This document shows, piece by piece, positions 1 to 7,653 of a DNA stretch of 37,487 bases (positions are counted from its first letter, which is position 1; the number at the start of each line of letters is the position of its first letter). Where the stretch lies: positions 1 to 37,487 of the forward strand of contig JADHXR010000071.1 of the NCBI GenBank assembly GCA_016782865.1. Reading direction: 5' to 3'. A model generated the notes under the pieces. That model saw only the letters and a program-made list of their open reading frames with translations. It searched no databases and was not told the origin of the DNA. The DNA comes from Phycisphaerae bacterium. GTDB lineage: Bacteria > Planctomycetota > Phycisphaerae > Sedimentisphaerales > Anaerobacaceae. A program made the translations under genes and the position numbers.

Positions 1-51
1 CCGCCAACCATCTTATGGGACCTGTTCGGCGGCCATGCGGGGAAAAAGGAA

Positions 52-80
52 TTGACATTTCCGCGCTGTTGTGCCATCAT
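52..80 (+). promoter_or_regulatory. Putative sigma-70-type promoter
   Basis: TTGACA at 52-57 is a perfect -35 box. A CATCAT hexamer at 75-80 follows after 17 bases and matches 4 of 6 consensus positions. Transcription would start near 87, leaving a leader of about 83 nt before the ATG at 170. The position just upstream of an exported oxidoreductase-fold gene fits. Seen by eye only. Confidence 0.5.
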
Positions 81-169
81 ATCCGGAGCAAGAATGTGCT
101 GCTTTCAGCTTGAAGCCCGTTTGCCGGCAAAAGCAATAAAACCAGCTCGAATTGAAAAGGAGAGAACCA

Positions 170-1342
170 ATGAACAACGACCGATTTTCACGAAGAGATT
201 TCATGCGTACCACTTCTCTGGCGGCAGCGGGGACTGTTGCGGGTGCATTAGCGGGCCAGGGCAAAGCCGCCACTGGGCCAGTCCACACATCGAAGATTCT
301 CAATTTCCATCCCAAGATGATTTATCGCCGGTTGGGCAAGACGAACCTGATGATCTCCGAGGTCAGCCTGGGCGGCCACTGGAAGAATCGCAACGCCGGC
401 CGATACTGGGACAGCTTTGCCAACGAGCAAGTGCCTGCTGATGTTGCCCAGAACCGCACCGACGTGGTCAGCGCCTGCATCGATTCCGGCATCAACTACC
501 TGGATATCACCACTGCGGCCGAATGCCTCTGCTACGGCGAAGCCCTCAAGGGCCGCCGCGAGAAGATGTATGTCGGCGCCGACATACATAACCTCGGCCC
601 GCGTGGGTCAGACCGCTGTAACATCAAGGACCAGACTCTAAACGTCGAAACATGCCTGCGTCTGCTCAAGACCGACTACCTCGACATCTGGCGCCCACAG
701 GCCAAGATGGCCGGCAAACTCGGAACCAACCAACTCAACACCGATCCCGAGGTTGAGGCTCTGATCGAAACCTTCCAGACTCTGCACAAAGCGGGCAAGG
801 TGCGGCATCTCGGCATGTCATGTCACTGCCGTCCCTGGTTCGAGCACGTTCTGAACAAGTACTCCGAATTCGAGATGATTATCTTCCCCTGCAGCGCACA
901 GACCAAAGTCAAGGGCGAGGTCCCGATGGCGGCAAACACCAAGGAGGTTAATCCGGGACACGGCTCCGACCAGACGCAGAGTATCTTCGAGGTTGTTCTC
1001 GAAAATGATGTCGGGATCGTGACGATCAAGCCATACTTCGGCGGCAGTCTCTTCCAGGCCACCTACGGCAAGGTCAAGTTCCCCGTGATGGGCGTTGGGA
1101 GCAAGACGGAAAACGACATAGCCCGCCTCACGCTTCAGTGCATCCTTGCCAATCCGGCTATCACGGCGTCCGTTCCGGGCTTGTCGACGGTGTATGAAGT
1201 CGAGAACGCGGCGCGAGCTTCGTATACGCGTTCGCTCGGAATGGCCGCGGCCGACAAGGAATGGCTGATGGAAATCACCGAGCAGCAGTGGGCTAATCTG
1301 CCCGCCGAGTACGAGTGGCTGCGTGACTGGGAAATCGTTTGA
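170..1342 (+). CDS. Tat-exported aldo/keto reductase-fold protein with degenerate active site
   Basis: A 390-aa protein beginning with a twin-arginine signal (SRRDFM at residues 7-12, then a hydrophobic Ala/Gly stretch), so it is probably folded in the cytoplasm and exported. The body matches the aldo/keto reductase barrel: RRLGKTNLMISEVSLGG near residue 53, Asp112 in the LDIT segment, Tyr122, LLKTDYLDIW at 165-174, and a late VPGLSTVYEVENAARA cofactor-pocket-like stretch. ATG at 170 was preferred to an in-frame TTG at 152 because AAAAGGAGAG lies just upstream. Oddity: where the family has the catalytic Lys (ATK) this protein has VGAD (Asp138), and where it has the catalytic His it has WRPQ (about Gln177). 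Classical NADPH-dependent carbonyl reduction is therefore doubtful. It lies 123 bp before a cytochrome-DUF1080 gene on the same strand, possibly one transcript. Confidence 0.8.
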   Translation: MNNDRFSRRDFMRTTSLAAAGTVAGALAGQGKAATGPVHTSKILNFHPKMIYRRLGKTNLMISEVSLGGHWKNRNAGRYWDSFANEQVPADVAQNRTDVVSACIDSGINYLDITTAAECLCYGEALKGRREKMYVGADIHNLGPRGSDRCNIKDQTLNVETCLRLLKTDYLDIWRPQAKMAGKLGTNQLNTDPEVEALIETFQTLHKAGKVRHLGMSCHCRPWFEHVLNKYSEFEMIIFPCSAQTKVKGEVPMAANTKEVNPGHGSDQTQSIFEVVLENDVGIVTIKPYFGGSLFQATYGKVKFPVMGVGSKTENDIARLTLQCILANPAITASVPGLSTVYEVENAARASYTRSLGMAAADKEWLMEITEQQWANLPAEYEWLRDWEIV

Positions 1343-1465
1343 TACCGAAGACAGAAAACAGAGGACGGAGACCTGGAAATGGCCTTGCGTCCTCTGCCTT
1401 TTGCCCACACAGCATTGTCTGCTGGTTGATTACTCTGACTTATCTAAATTCACAGGGAGAAGAAA

Positions 1466-2494
1466 GTGCGCTCAAAAACTAAAACCTGTTCGCGTCTCGC
1501 CGCGGAGATGCTTGTCTTTGCAGTTTTTGGCGGATTGGCGGCGGTTTGTTTGGCCGAGGACTCCGGCGGCGAAGAATCCGGAGACAATGGCAAATGTTAC
1601 GTCTGCCATCCCGCCATGAAGACCGAGGCACTTACAACAATCCACCTGGAGATGGACGTCACCTGCGACCAATGTCACGGTGCGTCGACAGAGCACATGC
1701 ACGATGAGATGCTGATGACCAAGCCCGATCTTCTGTTCGGCCGATCGCAAGTGCGCAAAATGTGTTCGAATCCGACATGTCACAAGCCCGGCTCAGAGCG
1801 CAGAGTCTATGGTCGCCAGGATCACATGGATATTGAGGCAGTGGAAGCTTTCTTCGAGAAATGGACGGGCCGGATGCGCCCGAACGGCCGAAACATCACA
1901 CCCGATTCGATCTGTACCGATTGCCACGGCACACACAACATCAGCGAGCCGCTGAAGACAATTTCCGAAAATGAACAGCCCCAATGGGTCACACTGTTCA
2001 ACGGTCGCGATCTAAACGGCTGGCGCCCATCGGACGCCGATTCATGGGGCGTCAAGGCCGGTCGGATCGTCGGAACCGGCGGCGCTCTCTGGAGCGAAGA
2101 ATCATACGAGGATTACCTGCTCGCGATAACCTTCCGGGCCGCCTGGCCCATCCACGCCGGCATCTGGTCGCGCGGCGAAGCCTCTCCCAGGGTCGAGATA
2201 TTCGAGTCCAAACCGGCCTTCACAGGCAGCGTTCTCGTGCCCGGCAAGGGACTGGCGCTGGTCAATCTGCGTCAAGACCTTGAGGACCGTGAAAGCTGGA
2301 ACACGATCTCGATCAAAGTCGAGGGCGACAGGACACAGGTCTGGCTCAACGGTGAGGAAATCGGCATGGTCCGCGCCGGCGGGCCTGTAAGAGGAAAGGT
2401 CGGCCTGTACATCTCGAACCATGGGGATTCAAAGCCCGCTGGACTAATCATTCGCGAAGTGCTCATCCAGAAGCTTGTCAAACCGGAGGAATAA
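1466..2494 (+). CDS. Secreted tetrahaem cytochrome c fused to DUF1080 domain
   Basis: A 342-aa protein with GTG start (GGGAGAAG just upstream), a signal peptide over residues about 10-30, and two parts. Residues 44-154 carry four haem c motifs: CYVCH (44-48), CDQCH (67-71), a CX4CH form at 100-106, and CTDCH (150-154). Extra His residues (60, 77, 79, 120, 157) could be distal ligands. Residues about 174-336 match DUF1080 (3-keto-disaccharide hydrolase, concanavalin-like fold): WVTLFNGRDLNGW, AGIWSRGE, VEIFESK and a terminal GLYISNHG segment. DUF1080 is abundant in Planctomycetota, often in glycan degradation. The known link is to hydrolysis of 3-keto-glycosides; coupling to haem electron transfer here is inference. 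Haem attachment implies a function outside the cytoplasm. It follows the degenerate aldo/keto reductase on the same strand. Confidence 0.85.
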   Translation: MRSKTKTCSRLAAEMLVFAVFGGLAAVCLAEDSGGEESGDNGKCYVCHPAMKTEALTTIHLEMDVTCDQCHGASTEHMHDEMLMTKPDLLFGRSQVRKMCSNPTCHKPGSERRVYGRQDHMDIEAVEAFFEKWTGRMRPNGRNITPDSICTDCHGTHNISEPLKTISENEQPQWVTLFNGRDLNGWRPSDADSWGVKAGRIVGTGGALWSEESYEDYLLAITFRAAWPIHAGIWSRGEASPRVEIFESKPAFTGSVLVPGKGLALVNLRQDLEDRESWNTISIKVEGDRTQVWLNGEEIGMVRAGGPVRGKVGLYISNHGDSKPAGLIIREVLIQKLVKPEE

Positions 2495-2626
2495 GCGCAG
2501 ACGCCTTCTCGGAATTGGCTACGGCGATTTCTCAGGCTCATTAAGAGTAGCCGAAAACACTCAAGTATCGGACATGGGCGCGCGCCTCGATTCACGGGGT
2601 ATCGGATACCTTTTCGATTTTTTTCC

Positions 2627-2656
2627 TTGACGACGAGCGGGCAAATCTGGTACAAA
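2627..2656 (+). promoter_or_regulatory. Putative promoter for the LamG protein gene
   Basis: TTGACG at 2627-2632 and TACAAA at 2651-2656 are separated by 18 bases, giving a predicted start near 2663. Upstream (2495-2626) nothing else is recognisable. The resulting leader would be about 190 nt, unusually long, and is described separately. Confidence 0.5.
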
Positions 2657-2658
2657 TA

Positions 2659-2842
2659 GAAGTGTACGTGAGGCAAAAAATCTTGCCGTAGCTTCTAATG
2701 CAGTTTTGGAATCTCCCTGACGGGGAGTTGTTCTGCGAGGAAGGGGCTTGCTCCAGTAAAAGGCCATACTTGTCGCTTGCACAAGCCAATGCGCGCTTTG
2801 GCGCGTGGCCAGGGCCCTTTGGGTCTTTAACTCAGTTCTTAT
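2659..2842 (+). promoter_or_regulatory. Candidate structured 5' leader RNA, class unknown
   Basis: Several stems can be drawn by eye. GGCAA (2672-2676) pairs with TTGCC (2683-2687), extendable through TAC/GTA and GAAG/CTTC. CTCCC pairs with GGGAG around 2713-2727. GGCCA (2762-2766) pairs with TGGCC (2806-2810), enclosing two hairpins: CTTGT/ACAAG (2769-2785) and a GC-rich CGCGC-TTTG-GCGCG stem (2792-2805). That makes a small three-way junction. An AGGGCCCTTTGGGTC stretch follows and the ribosome site GGAGG lies at 2843-2847. It does not match the conserved cores of the c-di-GMP, SAM, cobalamin, glycine or THF riboswitches as far as I can recall them. No covariation data are available here. 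Confidence 0.35.
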
Positions 2843-2854
2843 GGAGGTTGTATT

Positions 2855-5143
2855 ATGTACAAGAAATCACATCTGTTGGCCTGCCTTGCTTTGGCGACGG
2901 CTCTGGCCGGGGCAGTTCAGGCGGCACCGCTGGCCCCCGACGATGCCAGTATCAATGACAACTTATGCCTGTGGTTGAGAAATCCTGGGATCAATCTCGA
3001 CGAAGCCAGCGGCATGTGGACCGATAGCAGCGGCAGAGGCAATGATGCCGTACCCGCCGGCGATATAAGTGGCGCCACTTATGTAGGCCCAACGCTATCG
3101 TTCGGCAGCAATCCGACGGTGTTTAACGGCGAGTTCAGCACCGCCAAGTTTTCGGGCGATGTGGACGATCTGTTGCGAGCTGCCAACATCAATGGCGGCA
3201 CAAATCTGAGCGAGCTTACCATCATTGCCGTGTACAAGCTCTATAACCAGGATCAGTCGGGCGCGGGCATGACACGTCCCGTTGGTGTAGGTTCCTTTAT
3301 CGGCGAGGGAGCCAATCTGGGCAATTACTTTAACCTGGCTAATGACGTCAGTATCCGAAAGGACAACGGTTCTGTCCAGGGCGCCACGGCGACACACCCG
3401 GACGACGAGTTCTTCGTTCGCGCGGCCAGGATGAATGCGAGCAGCATCAACCAGTGGTTCAACACCACCGGAACGCTGGAACTGGTGCATGAAGCCAGCG
3501 GGGCTTCATACACGACATCCACCGACAATTTCTACCTCGGCGACCTACGTGCTGACAGCACCGATGGTGGCGGCACGAGCGGCTACTCGACCTCGGACAT
3601 CGAAATTGCCGAGGTGATCGTGTACAACACTGACCTGACCGATGCCCAGATTGAAGGCATCAACGAGTGGCTCCAGGGCAATGTAGGCAGCGGAGGCGGA
3701 AATCCACTCGCGACCGCACCGAATCCGGCTGACGGGATCCTGTACGAAAACACCTGGGTCAGTCTCTCATGGAGGGCAGGATACTATGCCGTCTCACACG
3801 ATTTATACTTCGGAACCGACTTCGTCGATGTCAATGATGGCGCCGAGGGGACTTTTTTTGGAAACATGTCAGCCACTTCCCAGGTAGTTGGCTTCCCCGG
3901 CTTCCCTGCTCCGGACGGTCTCCGACCGGGCACAACGTATTTTTGGCGGATCGACGAGGTCAATGACGCCAATGCAGCCAGCCCCTGGAAGGGCGATATC
4001 TGGAGTTTCTCGATCCCACCCAAAACGGCTTATGATCCCGACCCGGCTGACGGTGCTGAGTTCGTGGACCCAAACGCGACCTTTTCCTGGACGGGAGGTT
4101 TCGCTGCAAAATTACACACTGTCTATATGGGCACCAATTTCGACGATGTTAATGATGCCGCAGGCGGCACGCCTTCAGGAAGCGCCAGCTACAGTCCGGG
4201 TACACTGGAATCAGAGAAAGTTTACTACTGGCGGGTCGATGAGTTTGACCCCCCAACCACGTACAAAGGCGACGTCTGGAGCTTCACGACGCCGGGTTCC
4301 GTGGGCAACCCACAGCCAGCTAATGGCGCGGTGGATGTGCAGATAACGGCGAATCTTAGCTGGACACCGGCAGACAACGCGGCTTCTCACGAGCTATACT
4401 TCGGTGCCGATGCCGATGCCGTTGCCGTCAAGAACGCCACCACGGCGTCACCCGAGTATATTGGTCCCAGGACGCTTGGCGCTGAGAGCTATGATCCCGG
4501 AGGACTTGCCTGGGACAGCAGTTACGCTTGGCGCGTGGATGAAGTCTATCCGACTGAAACGGTCAAGGGGCTAGTTTGGACCTTTGAGACGGCCGATTTC
4601 ATTCTCGTGGACGATTTTGAGTCCTACGATGACATTGATCCTCTCCCCGGTGAGTCCGGTATCAACAGGATATTCGATAAGTGGATCGACGGGTTTGGAA
4701 CGACCACAAACGGTGCTCTGGTCGGCAATGACCTGCCGCCCTATGCCGAGACGACTATCGTTCACAGTGGCGTCCAGTCGCTTGTTTACCGCTACGACAA
4801 CGCCAACAAGACCTCCGAGGCAACTCTGACGTTGGTTTACCCGAAAGATTGGACCGCCGAAGGTGTAACTAAATTGTCGCTGTGGTTCCGCGGCGCTTCG
4901 GGCAATGCCGCCGAGCGGATGTTTGTCGCTCTGGGCGGCAACGCTGTGGTCTATCATGATGACGCGGCGGCAACGCGGATAAGCAGATGGACCGAATGGA
5001 TTGTCGACCTGACGCGCTTTGCGGACCAAGGTGTGAACCTCGCGAACGTCAATACGATTACCATTGGCTTTGGCACCAAAAACAGTCCGGCTGCTGGTAG
5101 CACGGGTCAGATGTACTTCGACGATATTAGACTGTATCGGTAA
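2855..5143 (+). CDS. Secreted LamG / Fn3-like repeat surface protein
   Basis: A 762-aa protein with a clear Sec signal peptide (cleavage near residue 24 after VQAA). Residues about 30-278 form a LamG/concanavalin-like domain, with SGRGNDAV near 60 and a late IAEVIVYNTDLTDAQIEGIN segment typical of the end of such domains. Three beta-sandwich repeats follow at about 288-387, 394-479 and 485-578. Each begins with P-x-PA(D/N)GA, contains a YFG- or YMG-type core, and ends in (Y)xWR(V/I)DE...KG(D/L)xW(S/T)F. Residues about 582-762 start DDFESYDD and end YFDDIRLYR, a carbohydrate-binding-like jelly roll common in planctomycete surface proteins. No catalytic residues are evident. A glycan-binding or surface structural role is inferred. 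ATG is preceded by GGAGG at 7-nt spacing. There is no cell-wall anchor or PEP-CTERM tail. Confidence 0.85.
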   Translation: MYKKSHLLACLALATALAGAVQAAPLAPDDASINDNLCLWLRNPGINLDEASGMWTDSSGRGNDAVPAGDISGATYVGPTLSFGSNPTVFNGEFSTAKFSGDVDDLLRAANINGGTNLSELTIIAVYKLYNQDQSGAGMTRPVGVGSFIGEGANLGNYFNLANDVSIRKDNGSVQGATATHPDDEFFVRAARMNASSINQWFNTTGTLELVHEASGASYTTSTDNFYLGDLRADSTDGGGTSGYSTSDIEIAEVIVYNTDLTDAQIEGINEWLQGNVGSGGGNPLATAPNPADGILYENTWVSLSWRAGYYAVSHDLYFGTDFVDVNDGAEGTFFGNMSATSQVVGFPGFPAPDGLRPGTTYFWRIDEVNDANAASPWKGDIWSFSIPPKTAYDPDPADGAEFVDPNATFSWTGGFAAKLHTVYMGTNFDDVNDAAGGTPSGSASYSPGTLESEKVYYWRVDEFDPPTTYKGDVWSFTTPGSVGNPQPANGAVDVQITANLSWTPADNAASHELYFGADADAVAVKNATTASPEYIGPRTLGAESYDPGGLAWDSSYAWRVDEVYPTETVKGLVWTFETADFILVDDFESYDDIDPLPGESGINRIFDKWIDGFGTTTNGALVGNDLPPYAETTIVHSGVQSLVYRYDNANKTSEATLTLVYPKDWTAEGVTKLSLWFRGASGNAAERMFVALGGNAVVYHDDAAATRISRWTEWIVDLTRFADQGVNLANVNTITIGFGTKNSPAAGSTGQMYFDDIRLYR

Positions 5144-5208
5144 GTTCTATAAAAGCTGATTGAAACAGCAGGCAAGCGTTTCCTATGCGGCTGCTTTGTA
5201 TGATTTCG

Positions 5209-5247
5209 GGGCTTGCGCCGAGTTGATTTCGGTGTAAGCCCTTTTTC
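5209..5247 (+). terminator. Rho-independent terminator after the LamG gene
   Basis: GGGCTT-GCGCCGA (5209-5221) pairs with TCGGTGTAAGCCC (5229-5241) across a 7-nt loop; the only flaws are one G-T wobble and one mismatch. TTTTTC follows at once. It lies 65 bp after the stop codon and isolates this gene from the downstream rhomboid gene. Confidence 0.85.
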
Positions 5248-5383
5248 TATTCGGGCAAATCCGGAAAAGAATTCGAAGAAATTTGCCACACCGAGCGTCC
5301 ATTGCTGTGTTGGGACGTGAAGATTCCACGTTTGAACTGACGTCACCTGCCCCCGGGAGAGGGAAAGACGGTGGGCGCGCGGC

Positions 5384-5413
5384 TTGACGCCAACGAGAGA
5401 ATCTCCTTGTTAT
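5384..5413 (+). promoter_or_regulatory. Putative promoter for the rhomboid gene
   Basis: TTGACG at 5384-5389, 18 bases, then TGTTAT at 5408-5413 (4 of 6 matches). It is about 68 bp before the GTG start at 5481. The rest of the gap 5248-5480 shows nothing recognisable. Confidence 0.4.
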
Positions 5414-5480
5414 GTCACGAGGATCATATAGAGTGGATAGGCCAATTCAATCGCTGAATGACCTTTGAGGAGTATTGAGC

Positions 5481-6305
5481 GTGTTCTTGTTCCTTCCCTA
5501 TCGCGTCGATGTTCCACACGACCATCGCCCGATCATGAACTGGCTGGTACTCGCGGCGGCCATGTTCGTATTCTGGTTTCAGAAAAATGACAGTTCGATC
5601 ACGATGCGGTACTGGCTGGACGGCTGGGGAATCAGAGGTCTGCTGGGGAGTATATGGCTGCACGGTGGATTGTTGCATCTGTTGGGGAATTCTCTCTATC
5701 TCTGGGTGTTTGGCAACGCAGTGTGCTCGAAGTTGGGTAACCTGGGGTACCTGCCGGCATACATTGGGCTGGGCGTAGCAGGCGGGATCGGCCACCTGCT
5801 GTTCGACGGAGGTCCGGCGGTCGGTGCCAGTGGGGCGATCAGCGGTCTGATCGGGATGCATCTCGTCTTGTTTCCCGAGAATTCCATCAGGTGCGTCTTC
5901 ATATGGGTGTTTCTTCCGCACCGTCCGGCGTGGTTCAGCTTTAGAAGTTTCTGGTTCATTCTGCCCTGGTTTGCGTTGAACATATACGGAGCAATGCACG
6001 GCAGCGGGAGAATCGGATATTTTGCTCACATTGGCGGATTTGTGGCCGGGGTCGGATTGGCCCTTCTGTTATTGAAGACTGGCGATGTCAGAGTGGAGAG
6101 GCGCGAGAAGTCGATACTGTCTCTGCTGGGGCTGGGAGGTAAGAAGATCAGGCCGACCCCGAGCAGAGGGGATCGCACAGGCCGCCGGCGCCAAGGGGAG
6201 GTCCAGGAGCGCATGAAGGCTCTGAAGGAATTGTCGCCGGTCGGACCGGAAGAGACGCCGGCGGAGCGTGGGCAACGAGTTGCCCGTCCTACGGATACGC
6301 GGTAG
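5481..6305 (+). CDS. Rhomboid family intramembrane serine protease
   Basis: A 274-aa membrane protein. The GTG at 5481 was chosen over a TTG at 5475 because GAGGAG (5467-5472) lies 8 nt before it. The rhomboid signature is complete: HGGLLHLLGN (61-70; H61, H66, N70), the catalytic serine in GASG (Ser117 in GPAVGASGAISG), and the catalytic histidine in AHIGGFVAG (His183). Six hydrophobic segments lie between about 18 and 198, as in bacterial GlpG-like enzymes. It would cleave transmembrane substrates within the bilayer; the substrate is unknown. The tail after residue 200 is soluble, basic and low in complexity. Its last dozen codons lie within a palindromic dispersed repeat (6266-6306), so the natural C-terminus appears to have been extended by a repeat. 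Confidence 0.9.
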   Translation: MFLFLPYRVDVPHDHRPIMNWLVLAAAMFVFWFQKNDSSITMRYWLDGWGIRGLLGSIWLHGGLLHLLGNSLYLWVFGNAVCSKLGNLGYLPAYIGLGVAGGIGHLLFDGGPAVGASGAISGLIGMHLVLFPENSIRCVFIWVFLPHRPAWFSFRSFWFILPWFALNIYGAMHGSGRIGYFAHIGGFVAGVGLALLLLKTGDVRVERREKSILSLLGLGGKKIRPTPSRGDRTGRRRQGEVQERMKALKELSPVGPEETPAERGQRVARPTDTR

Positions 6306-6306
6306 G
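6266..6306. repeat. GGGCAAC palindrome repeat, copy 1, within rhomboid 3' end
   Basis: GGGCAACGAGTTGCCC (6270-6285) is a perfect 7-bp inverted repeat. It is followed by CCTAC (6288-6292) and GTAGG (6302-6306), which also pair. Near-identical sequence recurs at 9610-9637: both copies share CGAGTTGCCC and TCCTAC. The gene's stop codon (6303-6305) lies inside the second hairpin. Confidence 0.7.
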
Positions 6307-6637
6307 GTATGCACCGCACACAGCAACTCTTCTTCATTCGATGTTCCTTGTTCGCAGTTCTACATTCAGAATATCGAATATCCAATGGCGAATGTCGAAT
6401 CTTGAAGTTGGTGGGCTGTGCCCACCCTGTCCGGCTCCCGGGGCGCCCATGATTATGGGGCGTGAAAAAGTGTTGAAAATAGTTTGAAGAAAATGGGCTG
6501 CCGGGGAGTATATTGTTGTGACAACGAAGCCTGCCCCGTTCGACTAGCTCAGGGCAGGCTCTGAGCGAAGTCGAAGGGTCGGAGAACGTGTTTGAACTGA
6601 AGATAATCTTTCTTTGGAGCCTTGGAGAGTGCCGAGC
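6306..6637. other. Intergenic repeat cluster before the sigma operon
   Basis: No gene is seen. The gap holds the 14-mer ATGTTCCTTGTTCG (6341-6354), which recurs exactly at 37164-37177; an AT-rich TCGAATATCC-type stretch; a perfect hairpin GGTGGGC-TGT-GCCCACC (6410-6426); a weak promoter-like pair TTGAAG (6484-6489) and TATATT (6509-6514) at 19-bp spacing; and a long palindrome (6539-6575). Confidence 0.6.
6539..6575. repeat. TTCGACT...AGTCGAA imperfect palindrome
   Basis: TTCGACT (6539-6545) pairs with AGTCGAA (6569-6575) and GCTCAG (6547-6552) with CTGAGC (6561-6566), around a GGCAGGCT-type loop. GGCAGGCT resembles the flank GCCTGCCCC at 6529-6537 in inverted form. From memory, this resembles short palindromes scattered in many environmental genomes. 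It lies in the likely 5' leader of the sigma factor gene. Confidence 0.6.
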
Positions 6638-7216
6638 GTGTGCCAGGAAGAAATATTAGCGATGCAGCGTTGTCGGCGGGGCTCGGCTGAGGCCTTTGAA
6701 GTCCTTGTGAACAGGTATATGAAGGACGCTTATTTTATTGCTCTTGGTCTTGTGGGCAACCGCGAAGATGCGATGGATTTGTCACAAGAGGCCTTCGTTC
6801 GAGCATACCGCAACATCAAGCAAGTCAAGCCCGGCCGAAAGTTCTTTCCCTGGTTCTACCAGATATTGAAGAATCTGTGCATCAGCCACTTGAGAAAGAG
6901 AAAGTACCGTCGGGCCAGCTCCCTTGACGGCGAGAATTGCCCCCAAGTGGCGGCTGCGACGGATTGTTTTTCGCCCGAGGCGGTGGCCCGGAGAAATGAG
7001 ACAAAAGACAGAGTCTGGCAGGCAATAGCCAAGCTGGATGAGAAACATCGTGAGGTGATCATATTGCGACACTTTCAACATATGTCATACGAGCAGATCG
7101 CTGCAGCCCTTTTTTGCAATAAAGGCACCGTGACGAGTAGGCTGTACTATGCCCGCAAGAAACTTGAAGAATTATTAGGCACGGGAAAAGGAGGTGGCAT
7201 AAATGACATGCCATGA
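6638..7216 (+). CDS. ECF-type RNA polymerase sigma factor
   Basis: A 192-aa sigma-70 family protein with only regions 2 and 4. Region 2 covers about 14-84 (AFEVLVNRYMKDAYFIALGLVGNREDAMDLSQEAFVRAY, then FFPWFYQILKNLCISHLRKRK). Region 4 covers about 125-180 (AIAKLDEKHREVIILRHFQHMSYEQIAAAL, then a GTVTSRLYYARKKLEELL recognition helix). GTG at 6638 was chosen because GGAGAG lies 8 nt upstream; an in-frame TTG at 6614 is an alternative. The last 14 nt overlap the start of a zinc-finger anti-sigma gene, so the two are translationally coupled. The downstream membrane genes are its likely regulon by position, but no target promoter was identified. Confidence 0.93.
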   Translation: MCQEEILAMQRCRRGSAEAFEVLVNRYMKDAYFIALGLVGNREDAMDLSQEAFVRAYRNIKQVKPGRKFFPWFYQILKNLCISHLRKRKYRRASSLDGENCPQVAAATDCFSPEAVARRNETKDRVWQAIAKLDEKHREVIILRHFQHMSYEQIAAALFCNKGTVTSRLYYARKKLEELLGTGKGGGINDMP

Positions 7217-7649
7217 TTATAAAGACATGATGATGGGCTACCTGGATAATGAATTGACCGACGAGCAGCGAGGTCAGTTCGCCGAGCACCTGGCCGGATG
7301 CCCGGAATGTACAGGCGAACTCGCCCAGTTCAGGAAACTCAAGGCGATAACCGACGAAGTGACACTGGTCGAACCCGAAGATCGGCTGTGGCAGGACTAC
7401 TGGGGCGGTGTTTATAACCGCATCGAGCGAGGTTTCGGATGGATCGTGTTTTCTGTGGCTGCGATCCTGCTGGCAATCTACGGTGGATTCAAGGTAATAG
7501 AAGAGATCGTCAAAGACCCTACGATTGGCATGCTGCTGAAGGCCGGCCTGCTGGCGCTTATCCTGGGGCTGGCGGTCCTGTTCGTCTCAGTCCTGCGCGA
7601 GAGAGTCTATTTCTGGAGCAAAGACCGGTACAGAAACGTAAGGAGGTAA
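7203..7649 (+). CDS. Zinc-finger anti-sigma factor, two membrane spans
   Basis: A 148-aa protein with the ZAS anti-sigma motif: Cys3 plus His29-x3-Cys33-x2-Cys36 (HLAGCPEC), preceded by GYLDNELTDEQRGQF, a typical anti-sigma helix. The ZAS domain is cytoplasmic and should hold the upstream ECF factor inactive. Two hydrophobic segments (about 79-99 and 109-131) follow instead of the usual single span, and there is almost no periplasmic sensor domain. The signal is therefore probably membrane state or a partner protein, which fits the NfeD/slipin/GPP34 neighbours; that is inference. AGGAGGTG sits before the ATG inside the sigma gene. Confidence 0.88.
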   Translation: MTCHDYKDMMMGYLDNELTDEQRGQFAEHLAGCPECTGELAQFRKLKAITDEVTLVEPEDRLWQDYWGGVYNRIERGFGWIVFSVAAILLAIYGGFKVIEEIVKDPTIGMLLKAGLLALILGLAVLFVSVLRERVYFWSKDRYRNVRR

Positions 7650-7653
7650 GCCA

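Noticed and set aside
1-169. Additional gene at the left edge
   Set aside because: Short frames on both strands lack ribosome sites; only a promoter-like pair is supported.
2659-2842. Known riboswitch (c-di-GMP, SAM, cobalamin, THF) in the leader
   Set aside because: The conserved core sequences of these classes, as I recall them, are not present; only the hairpin architecture is visible.
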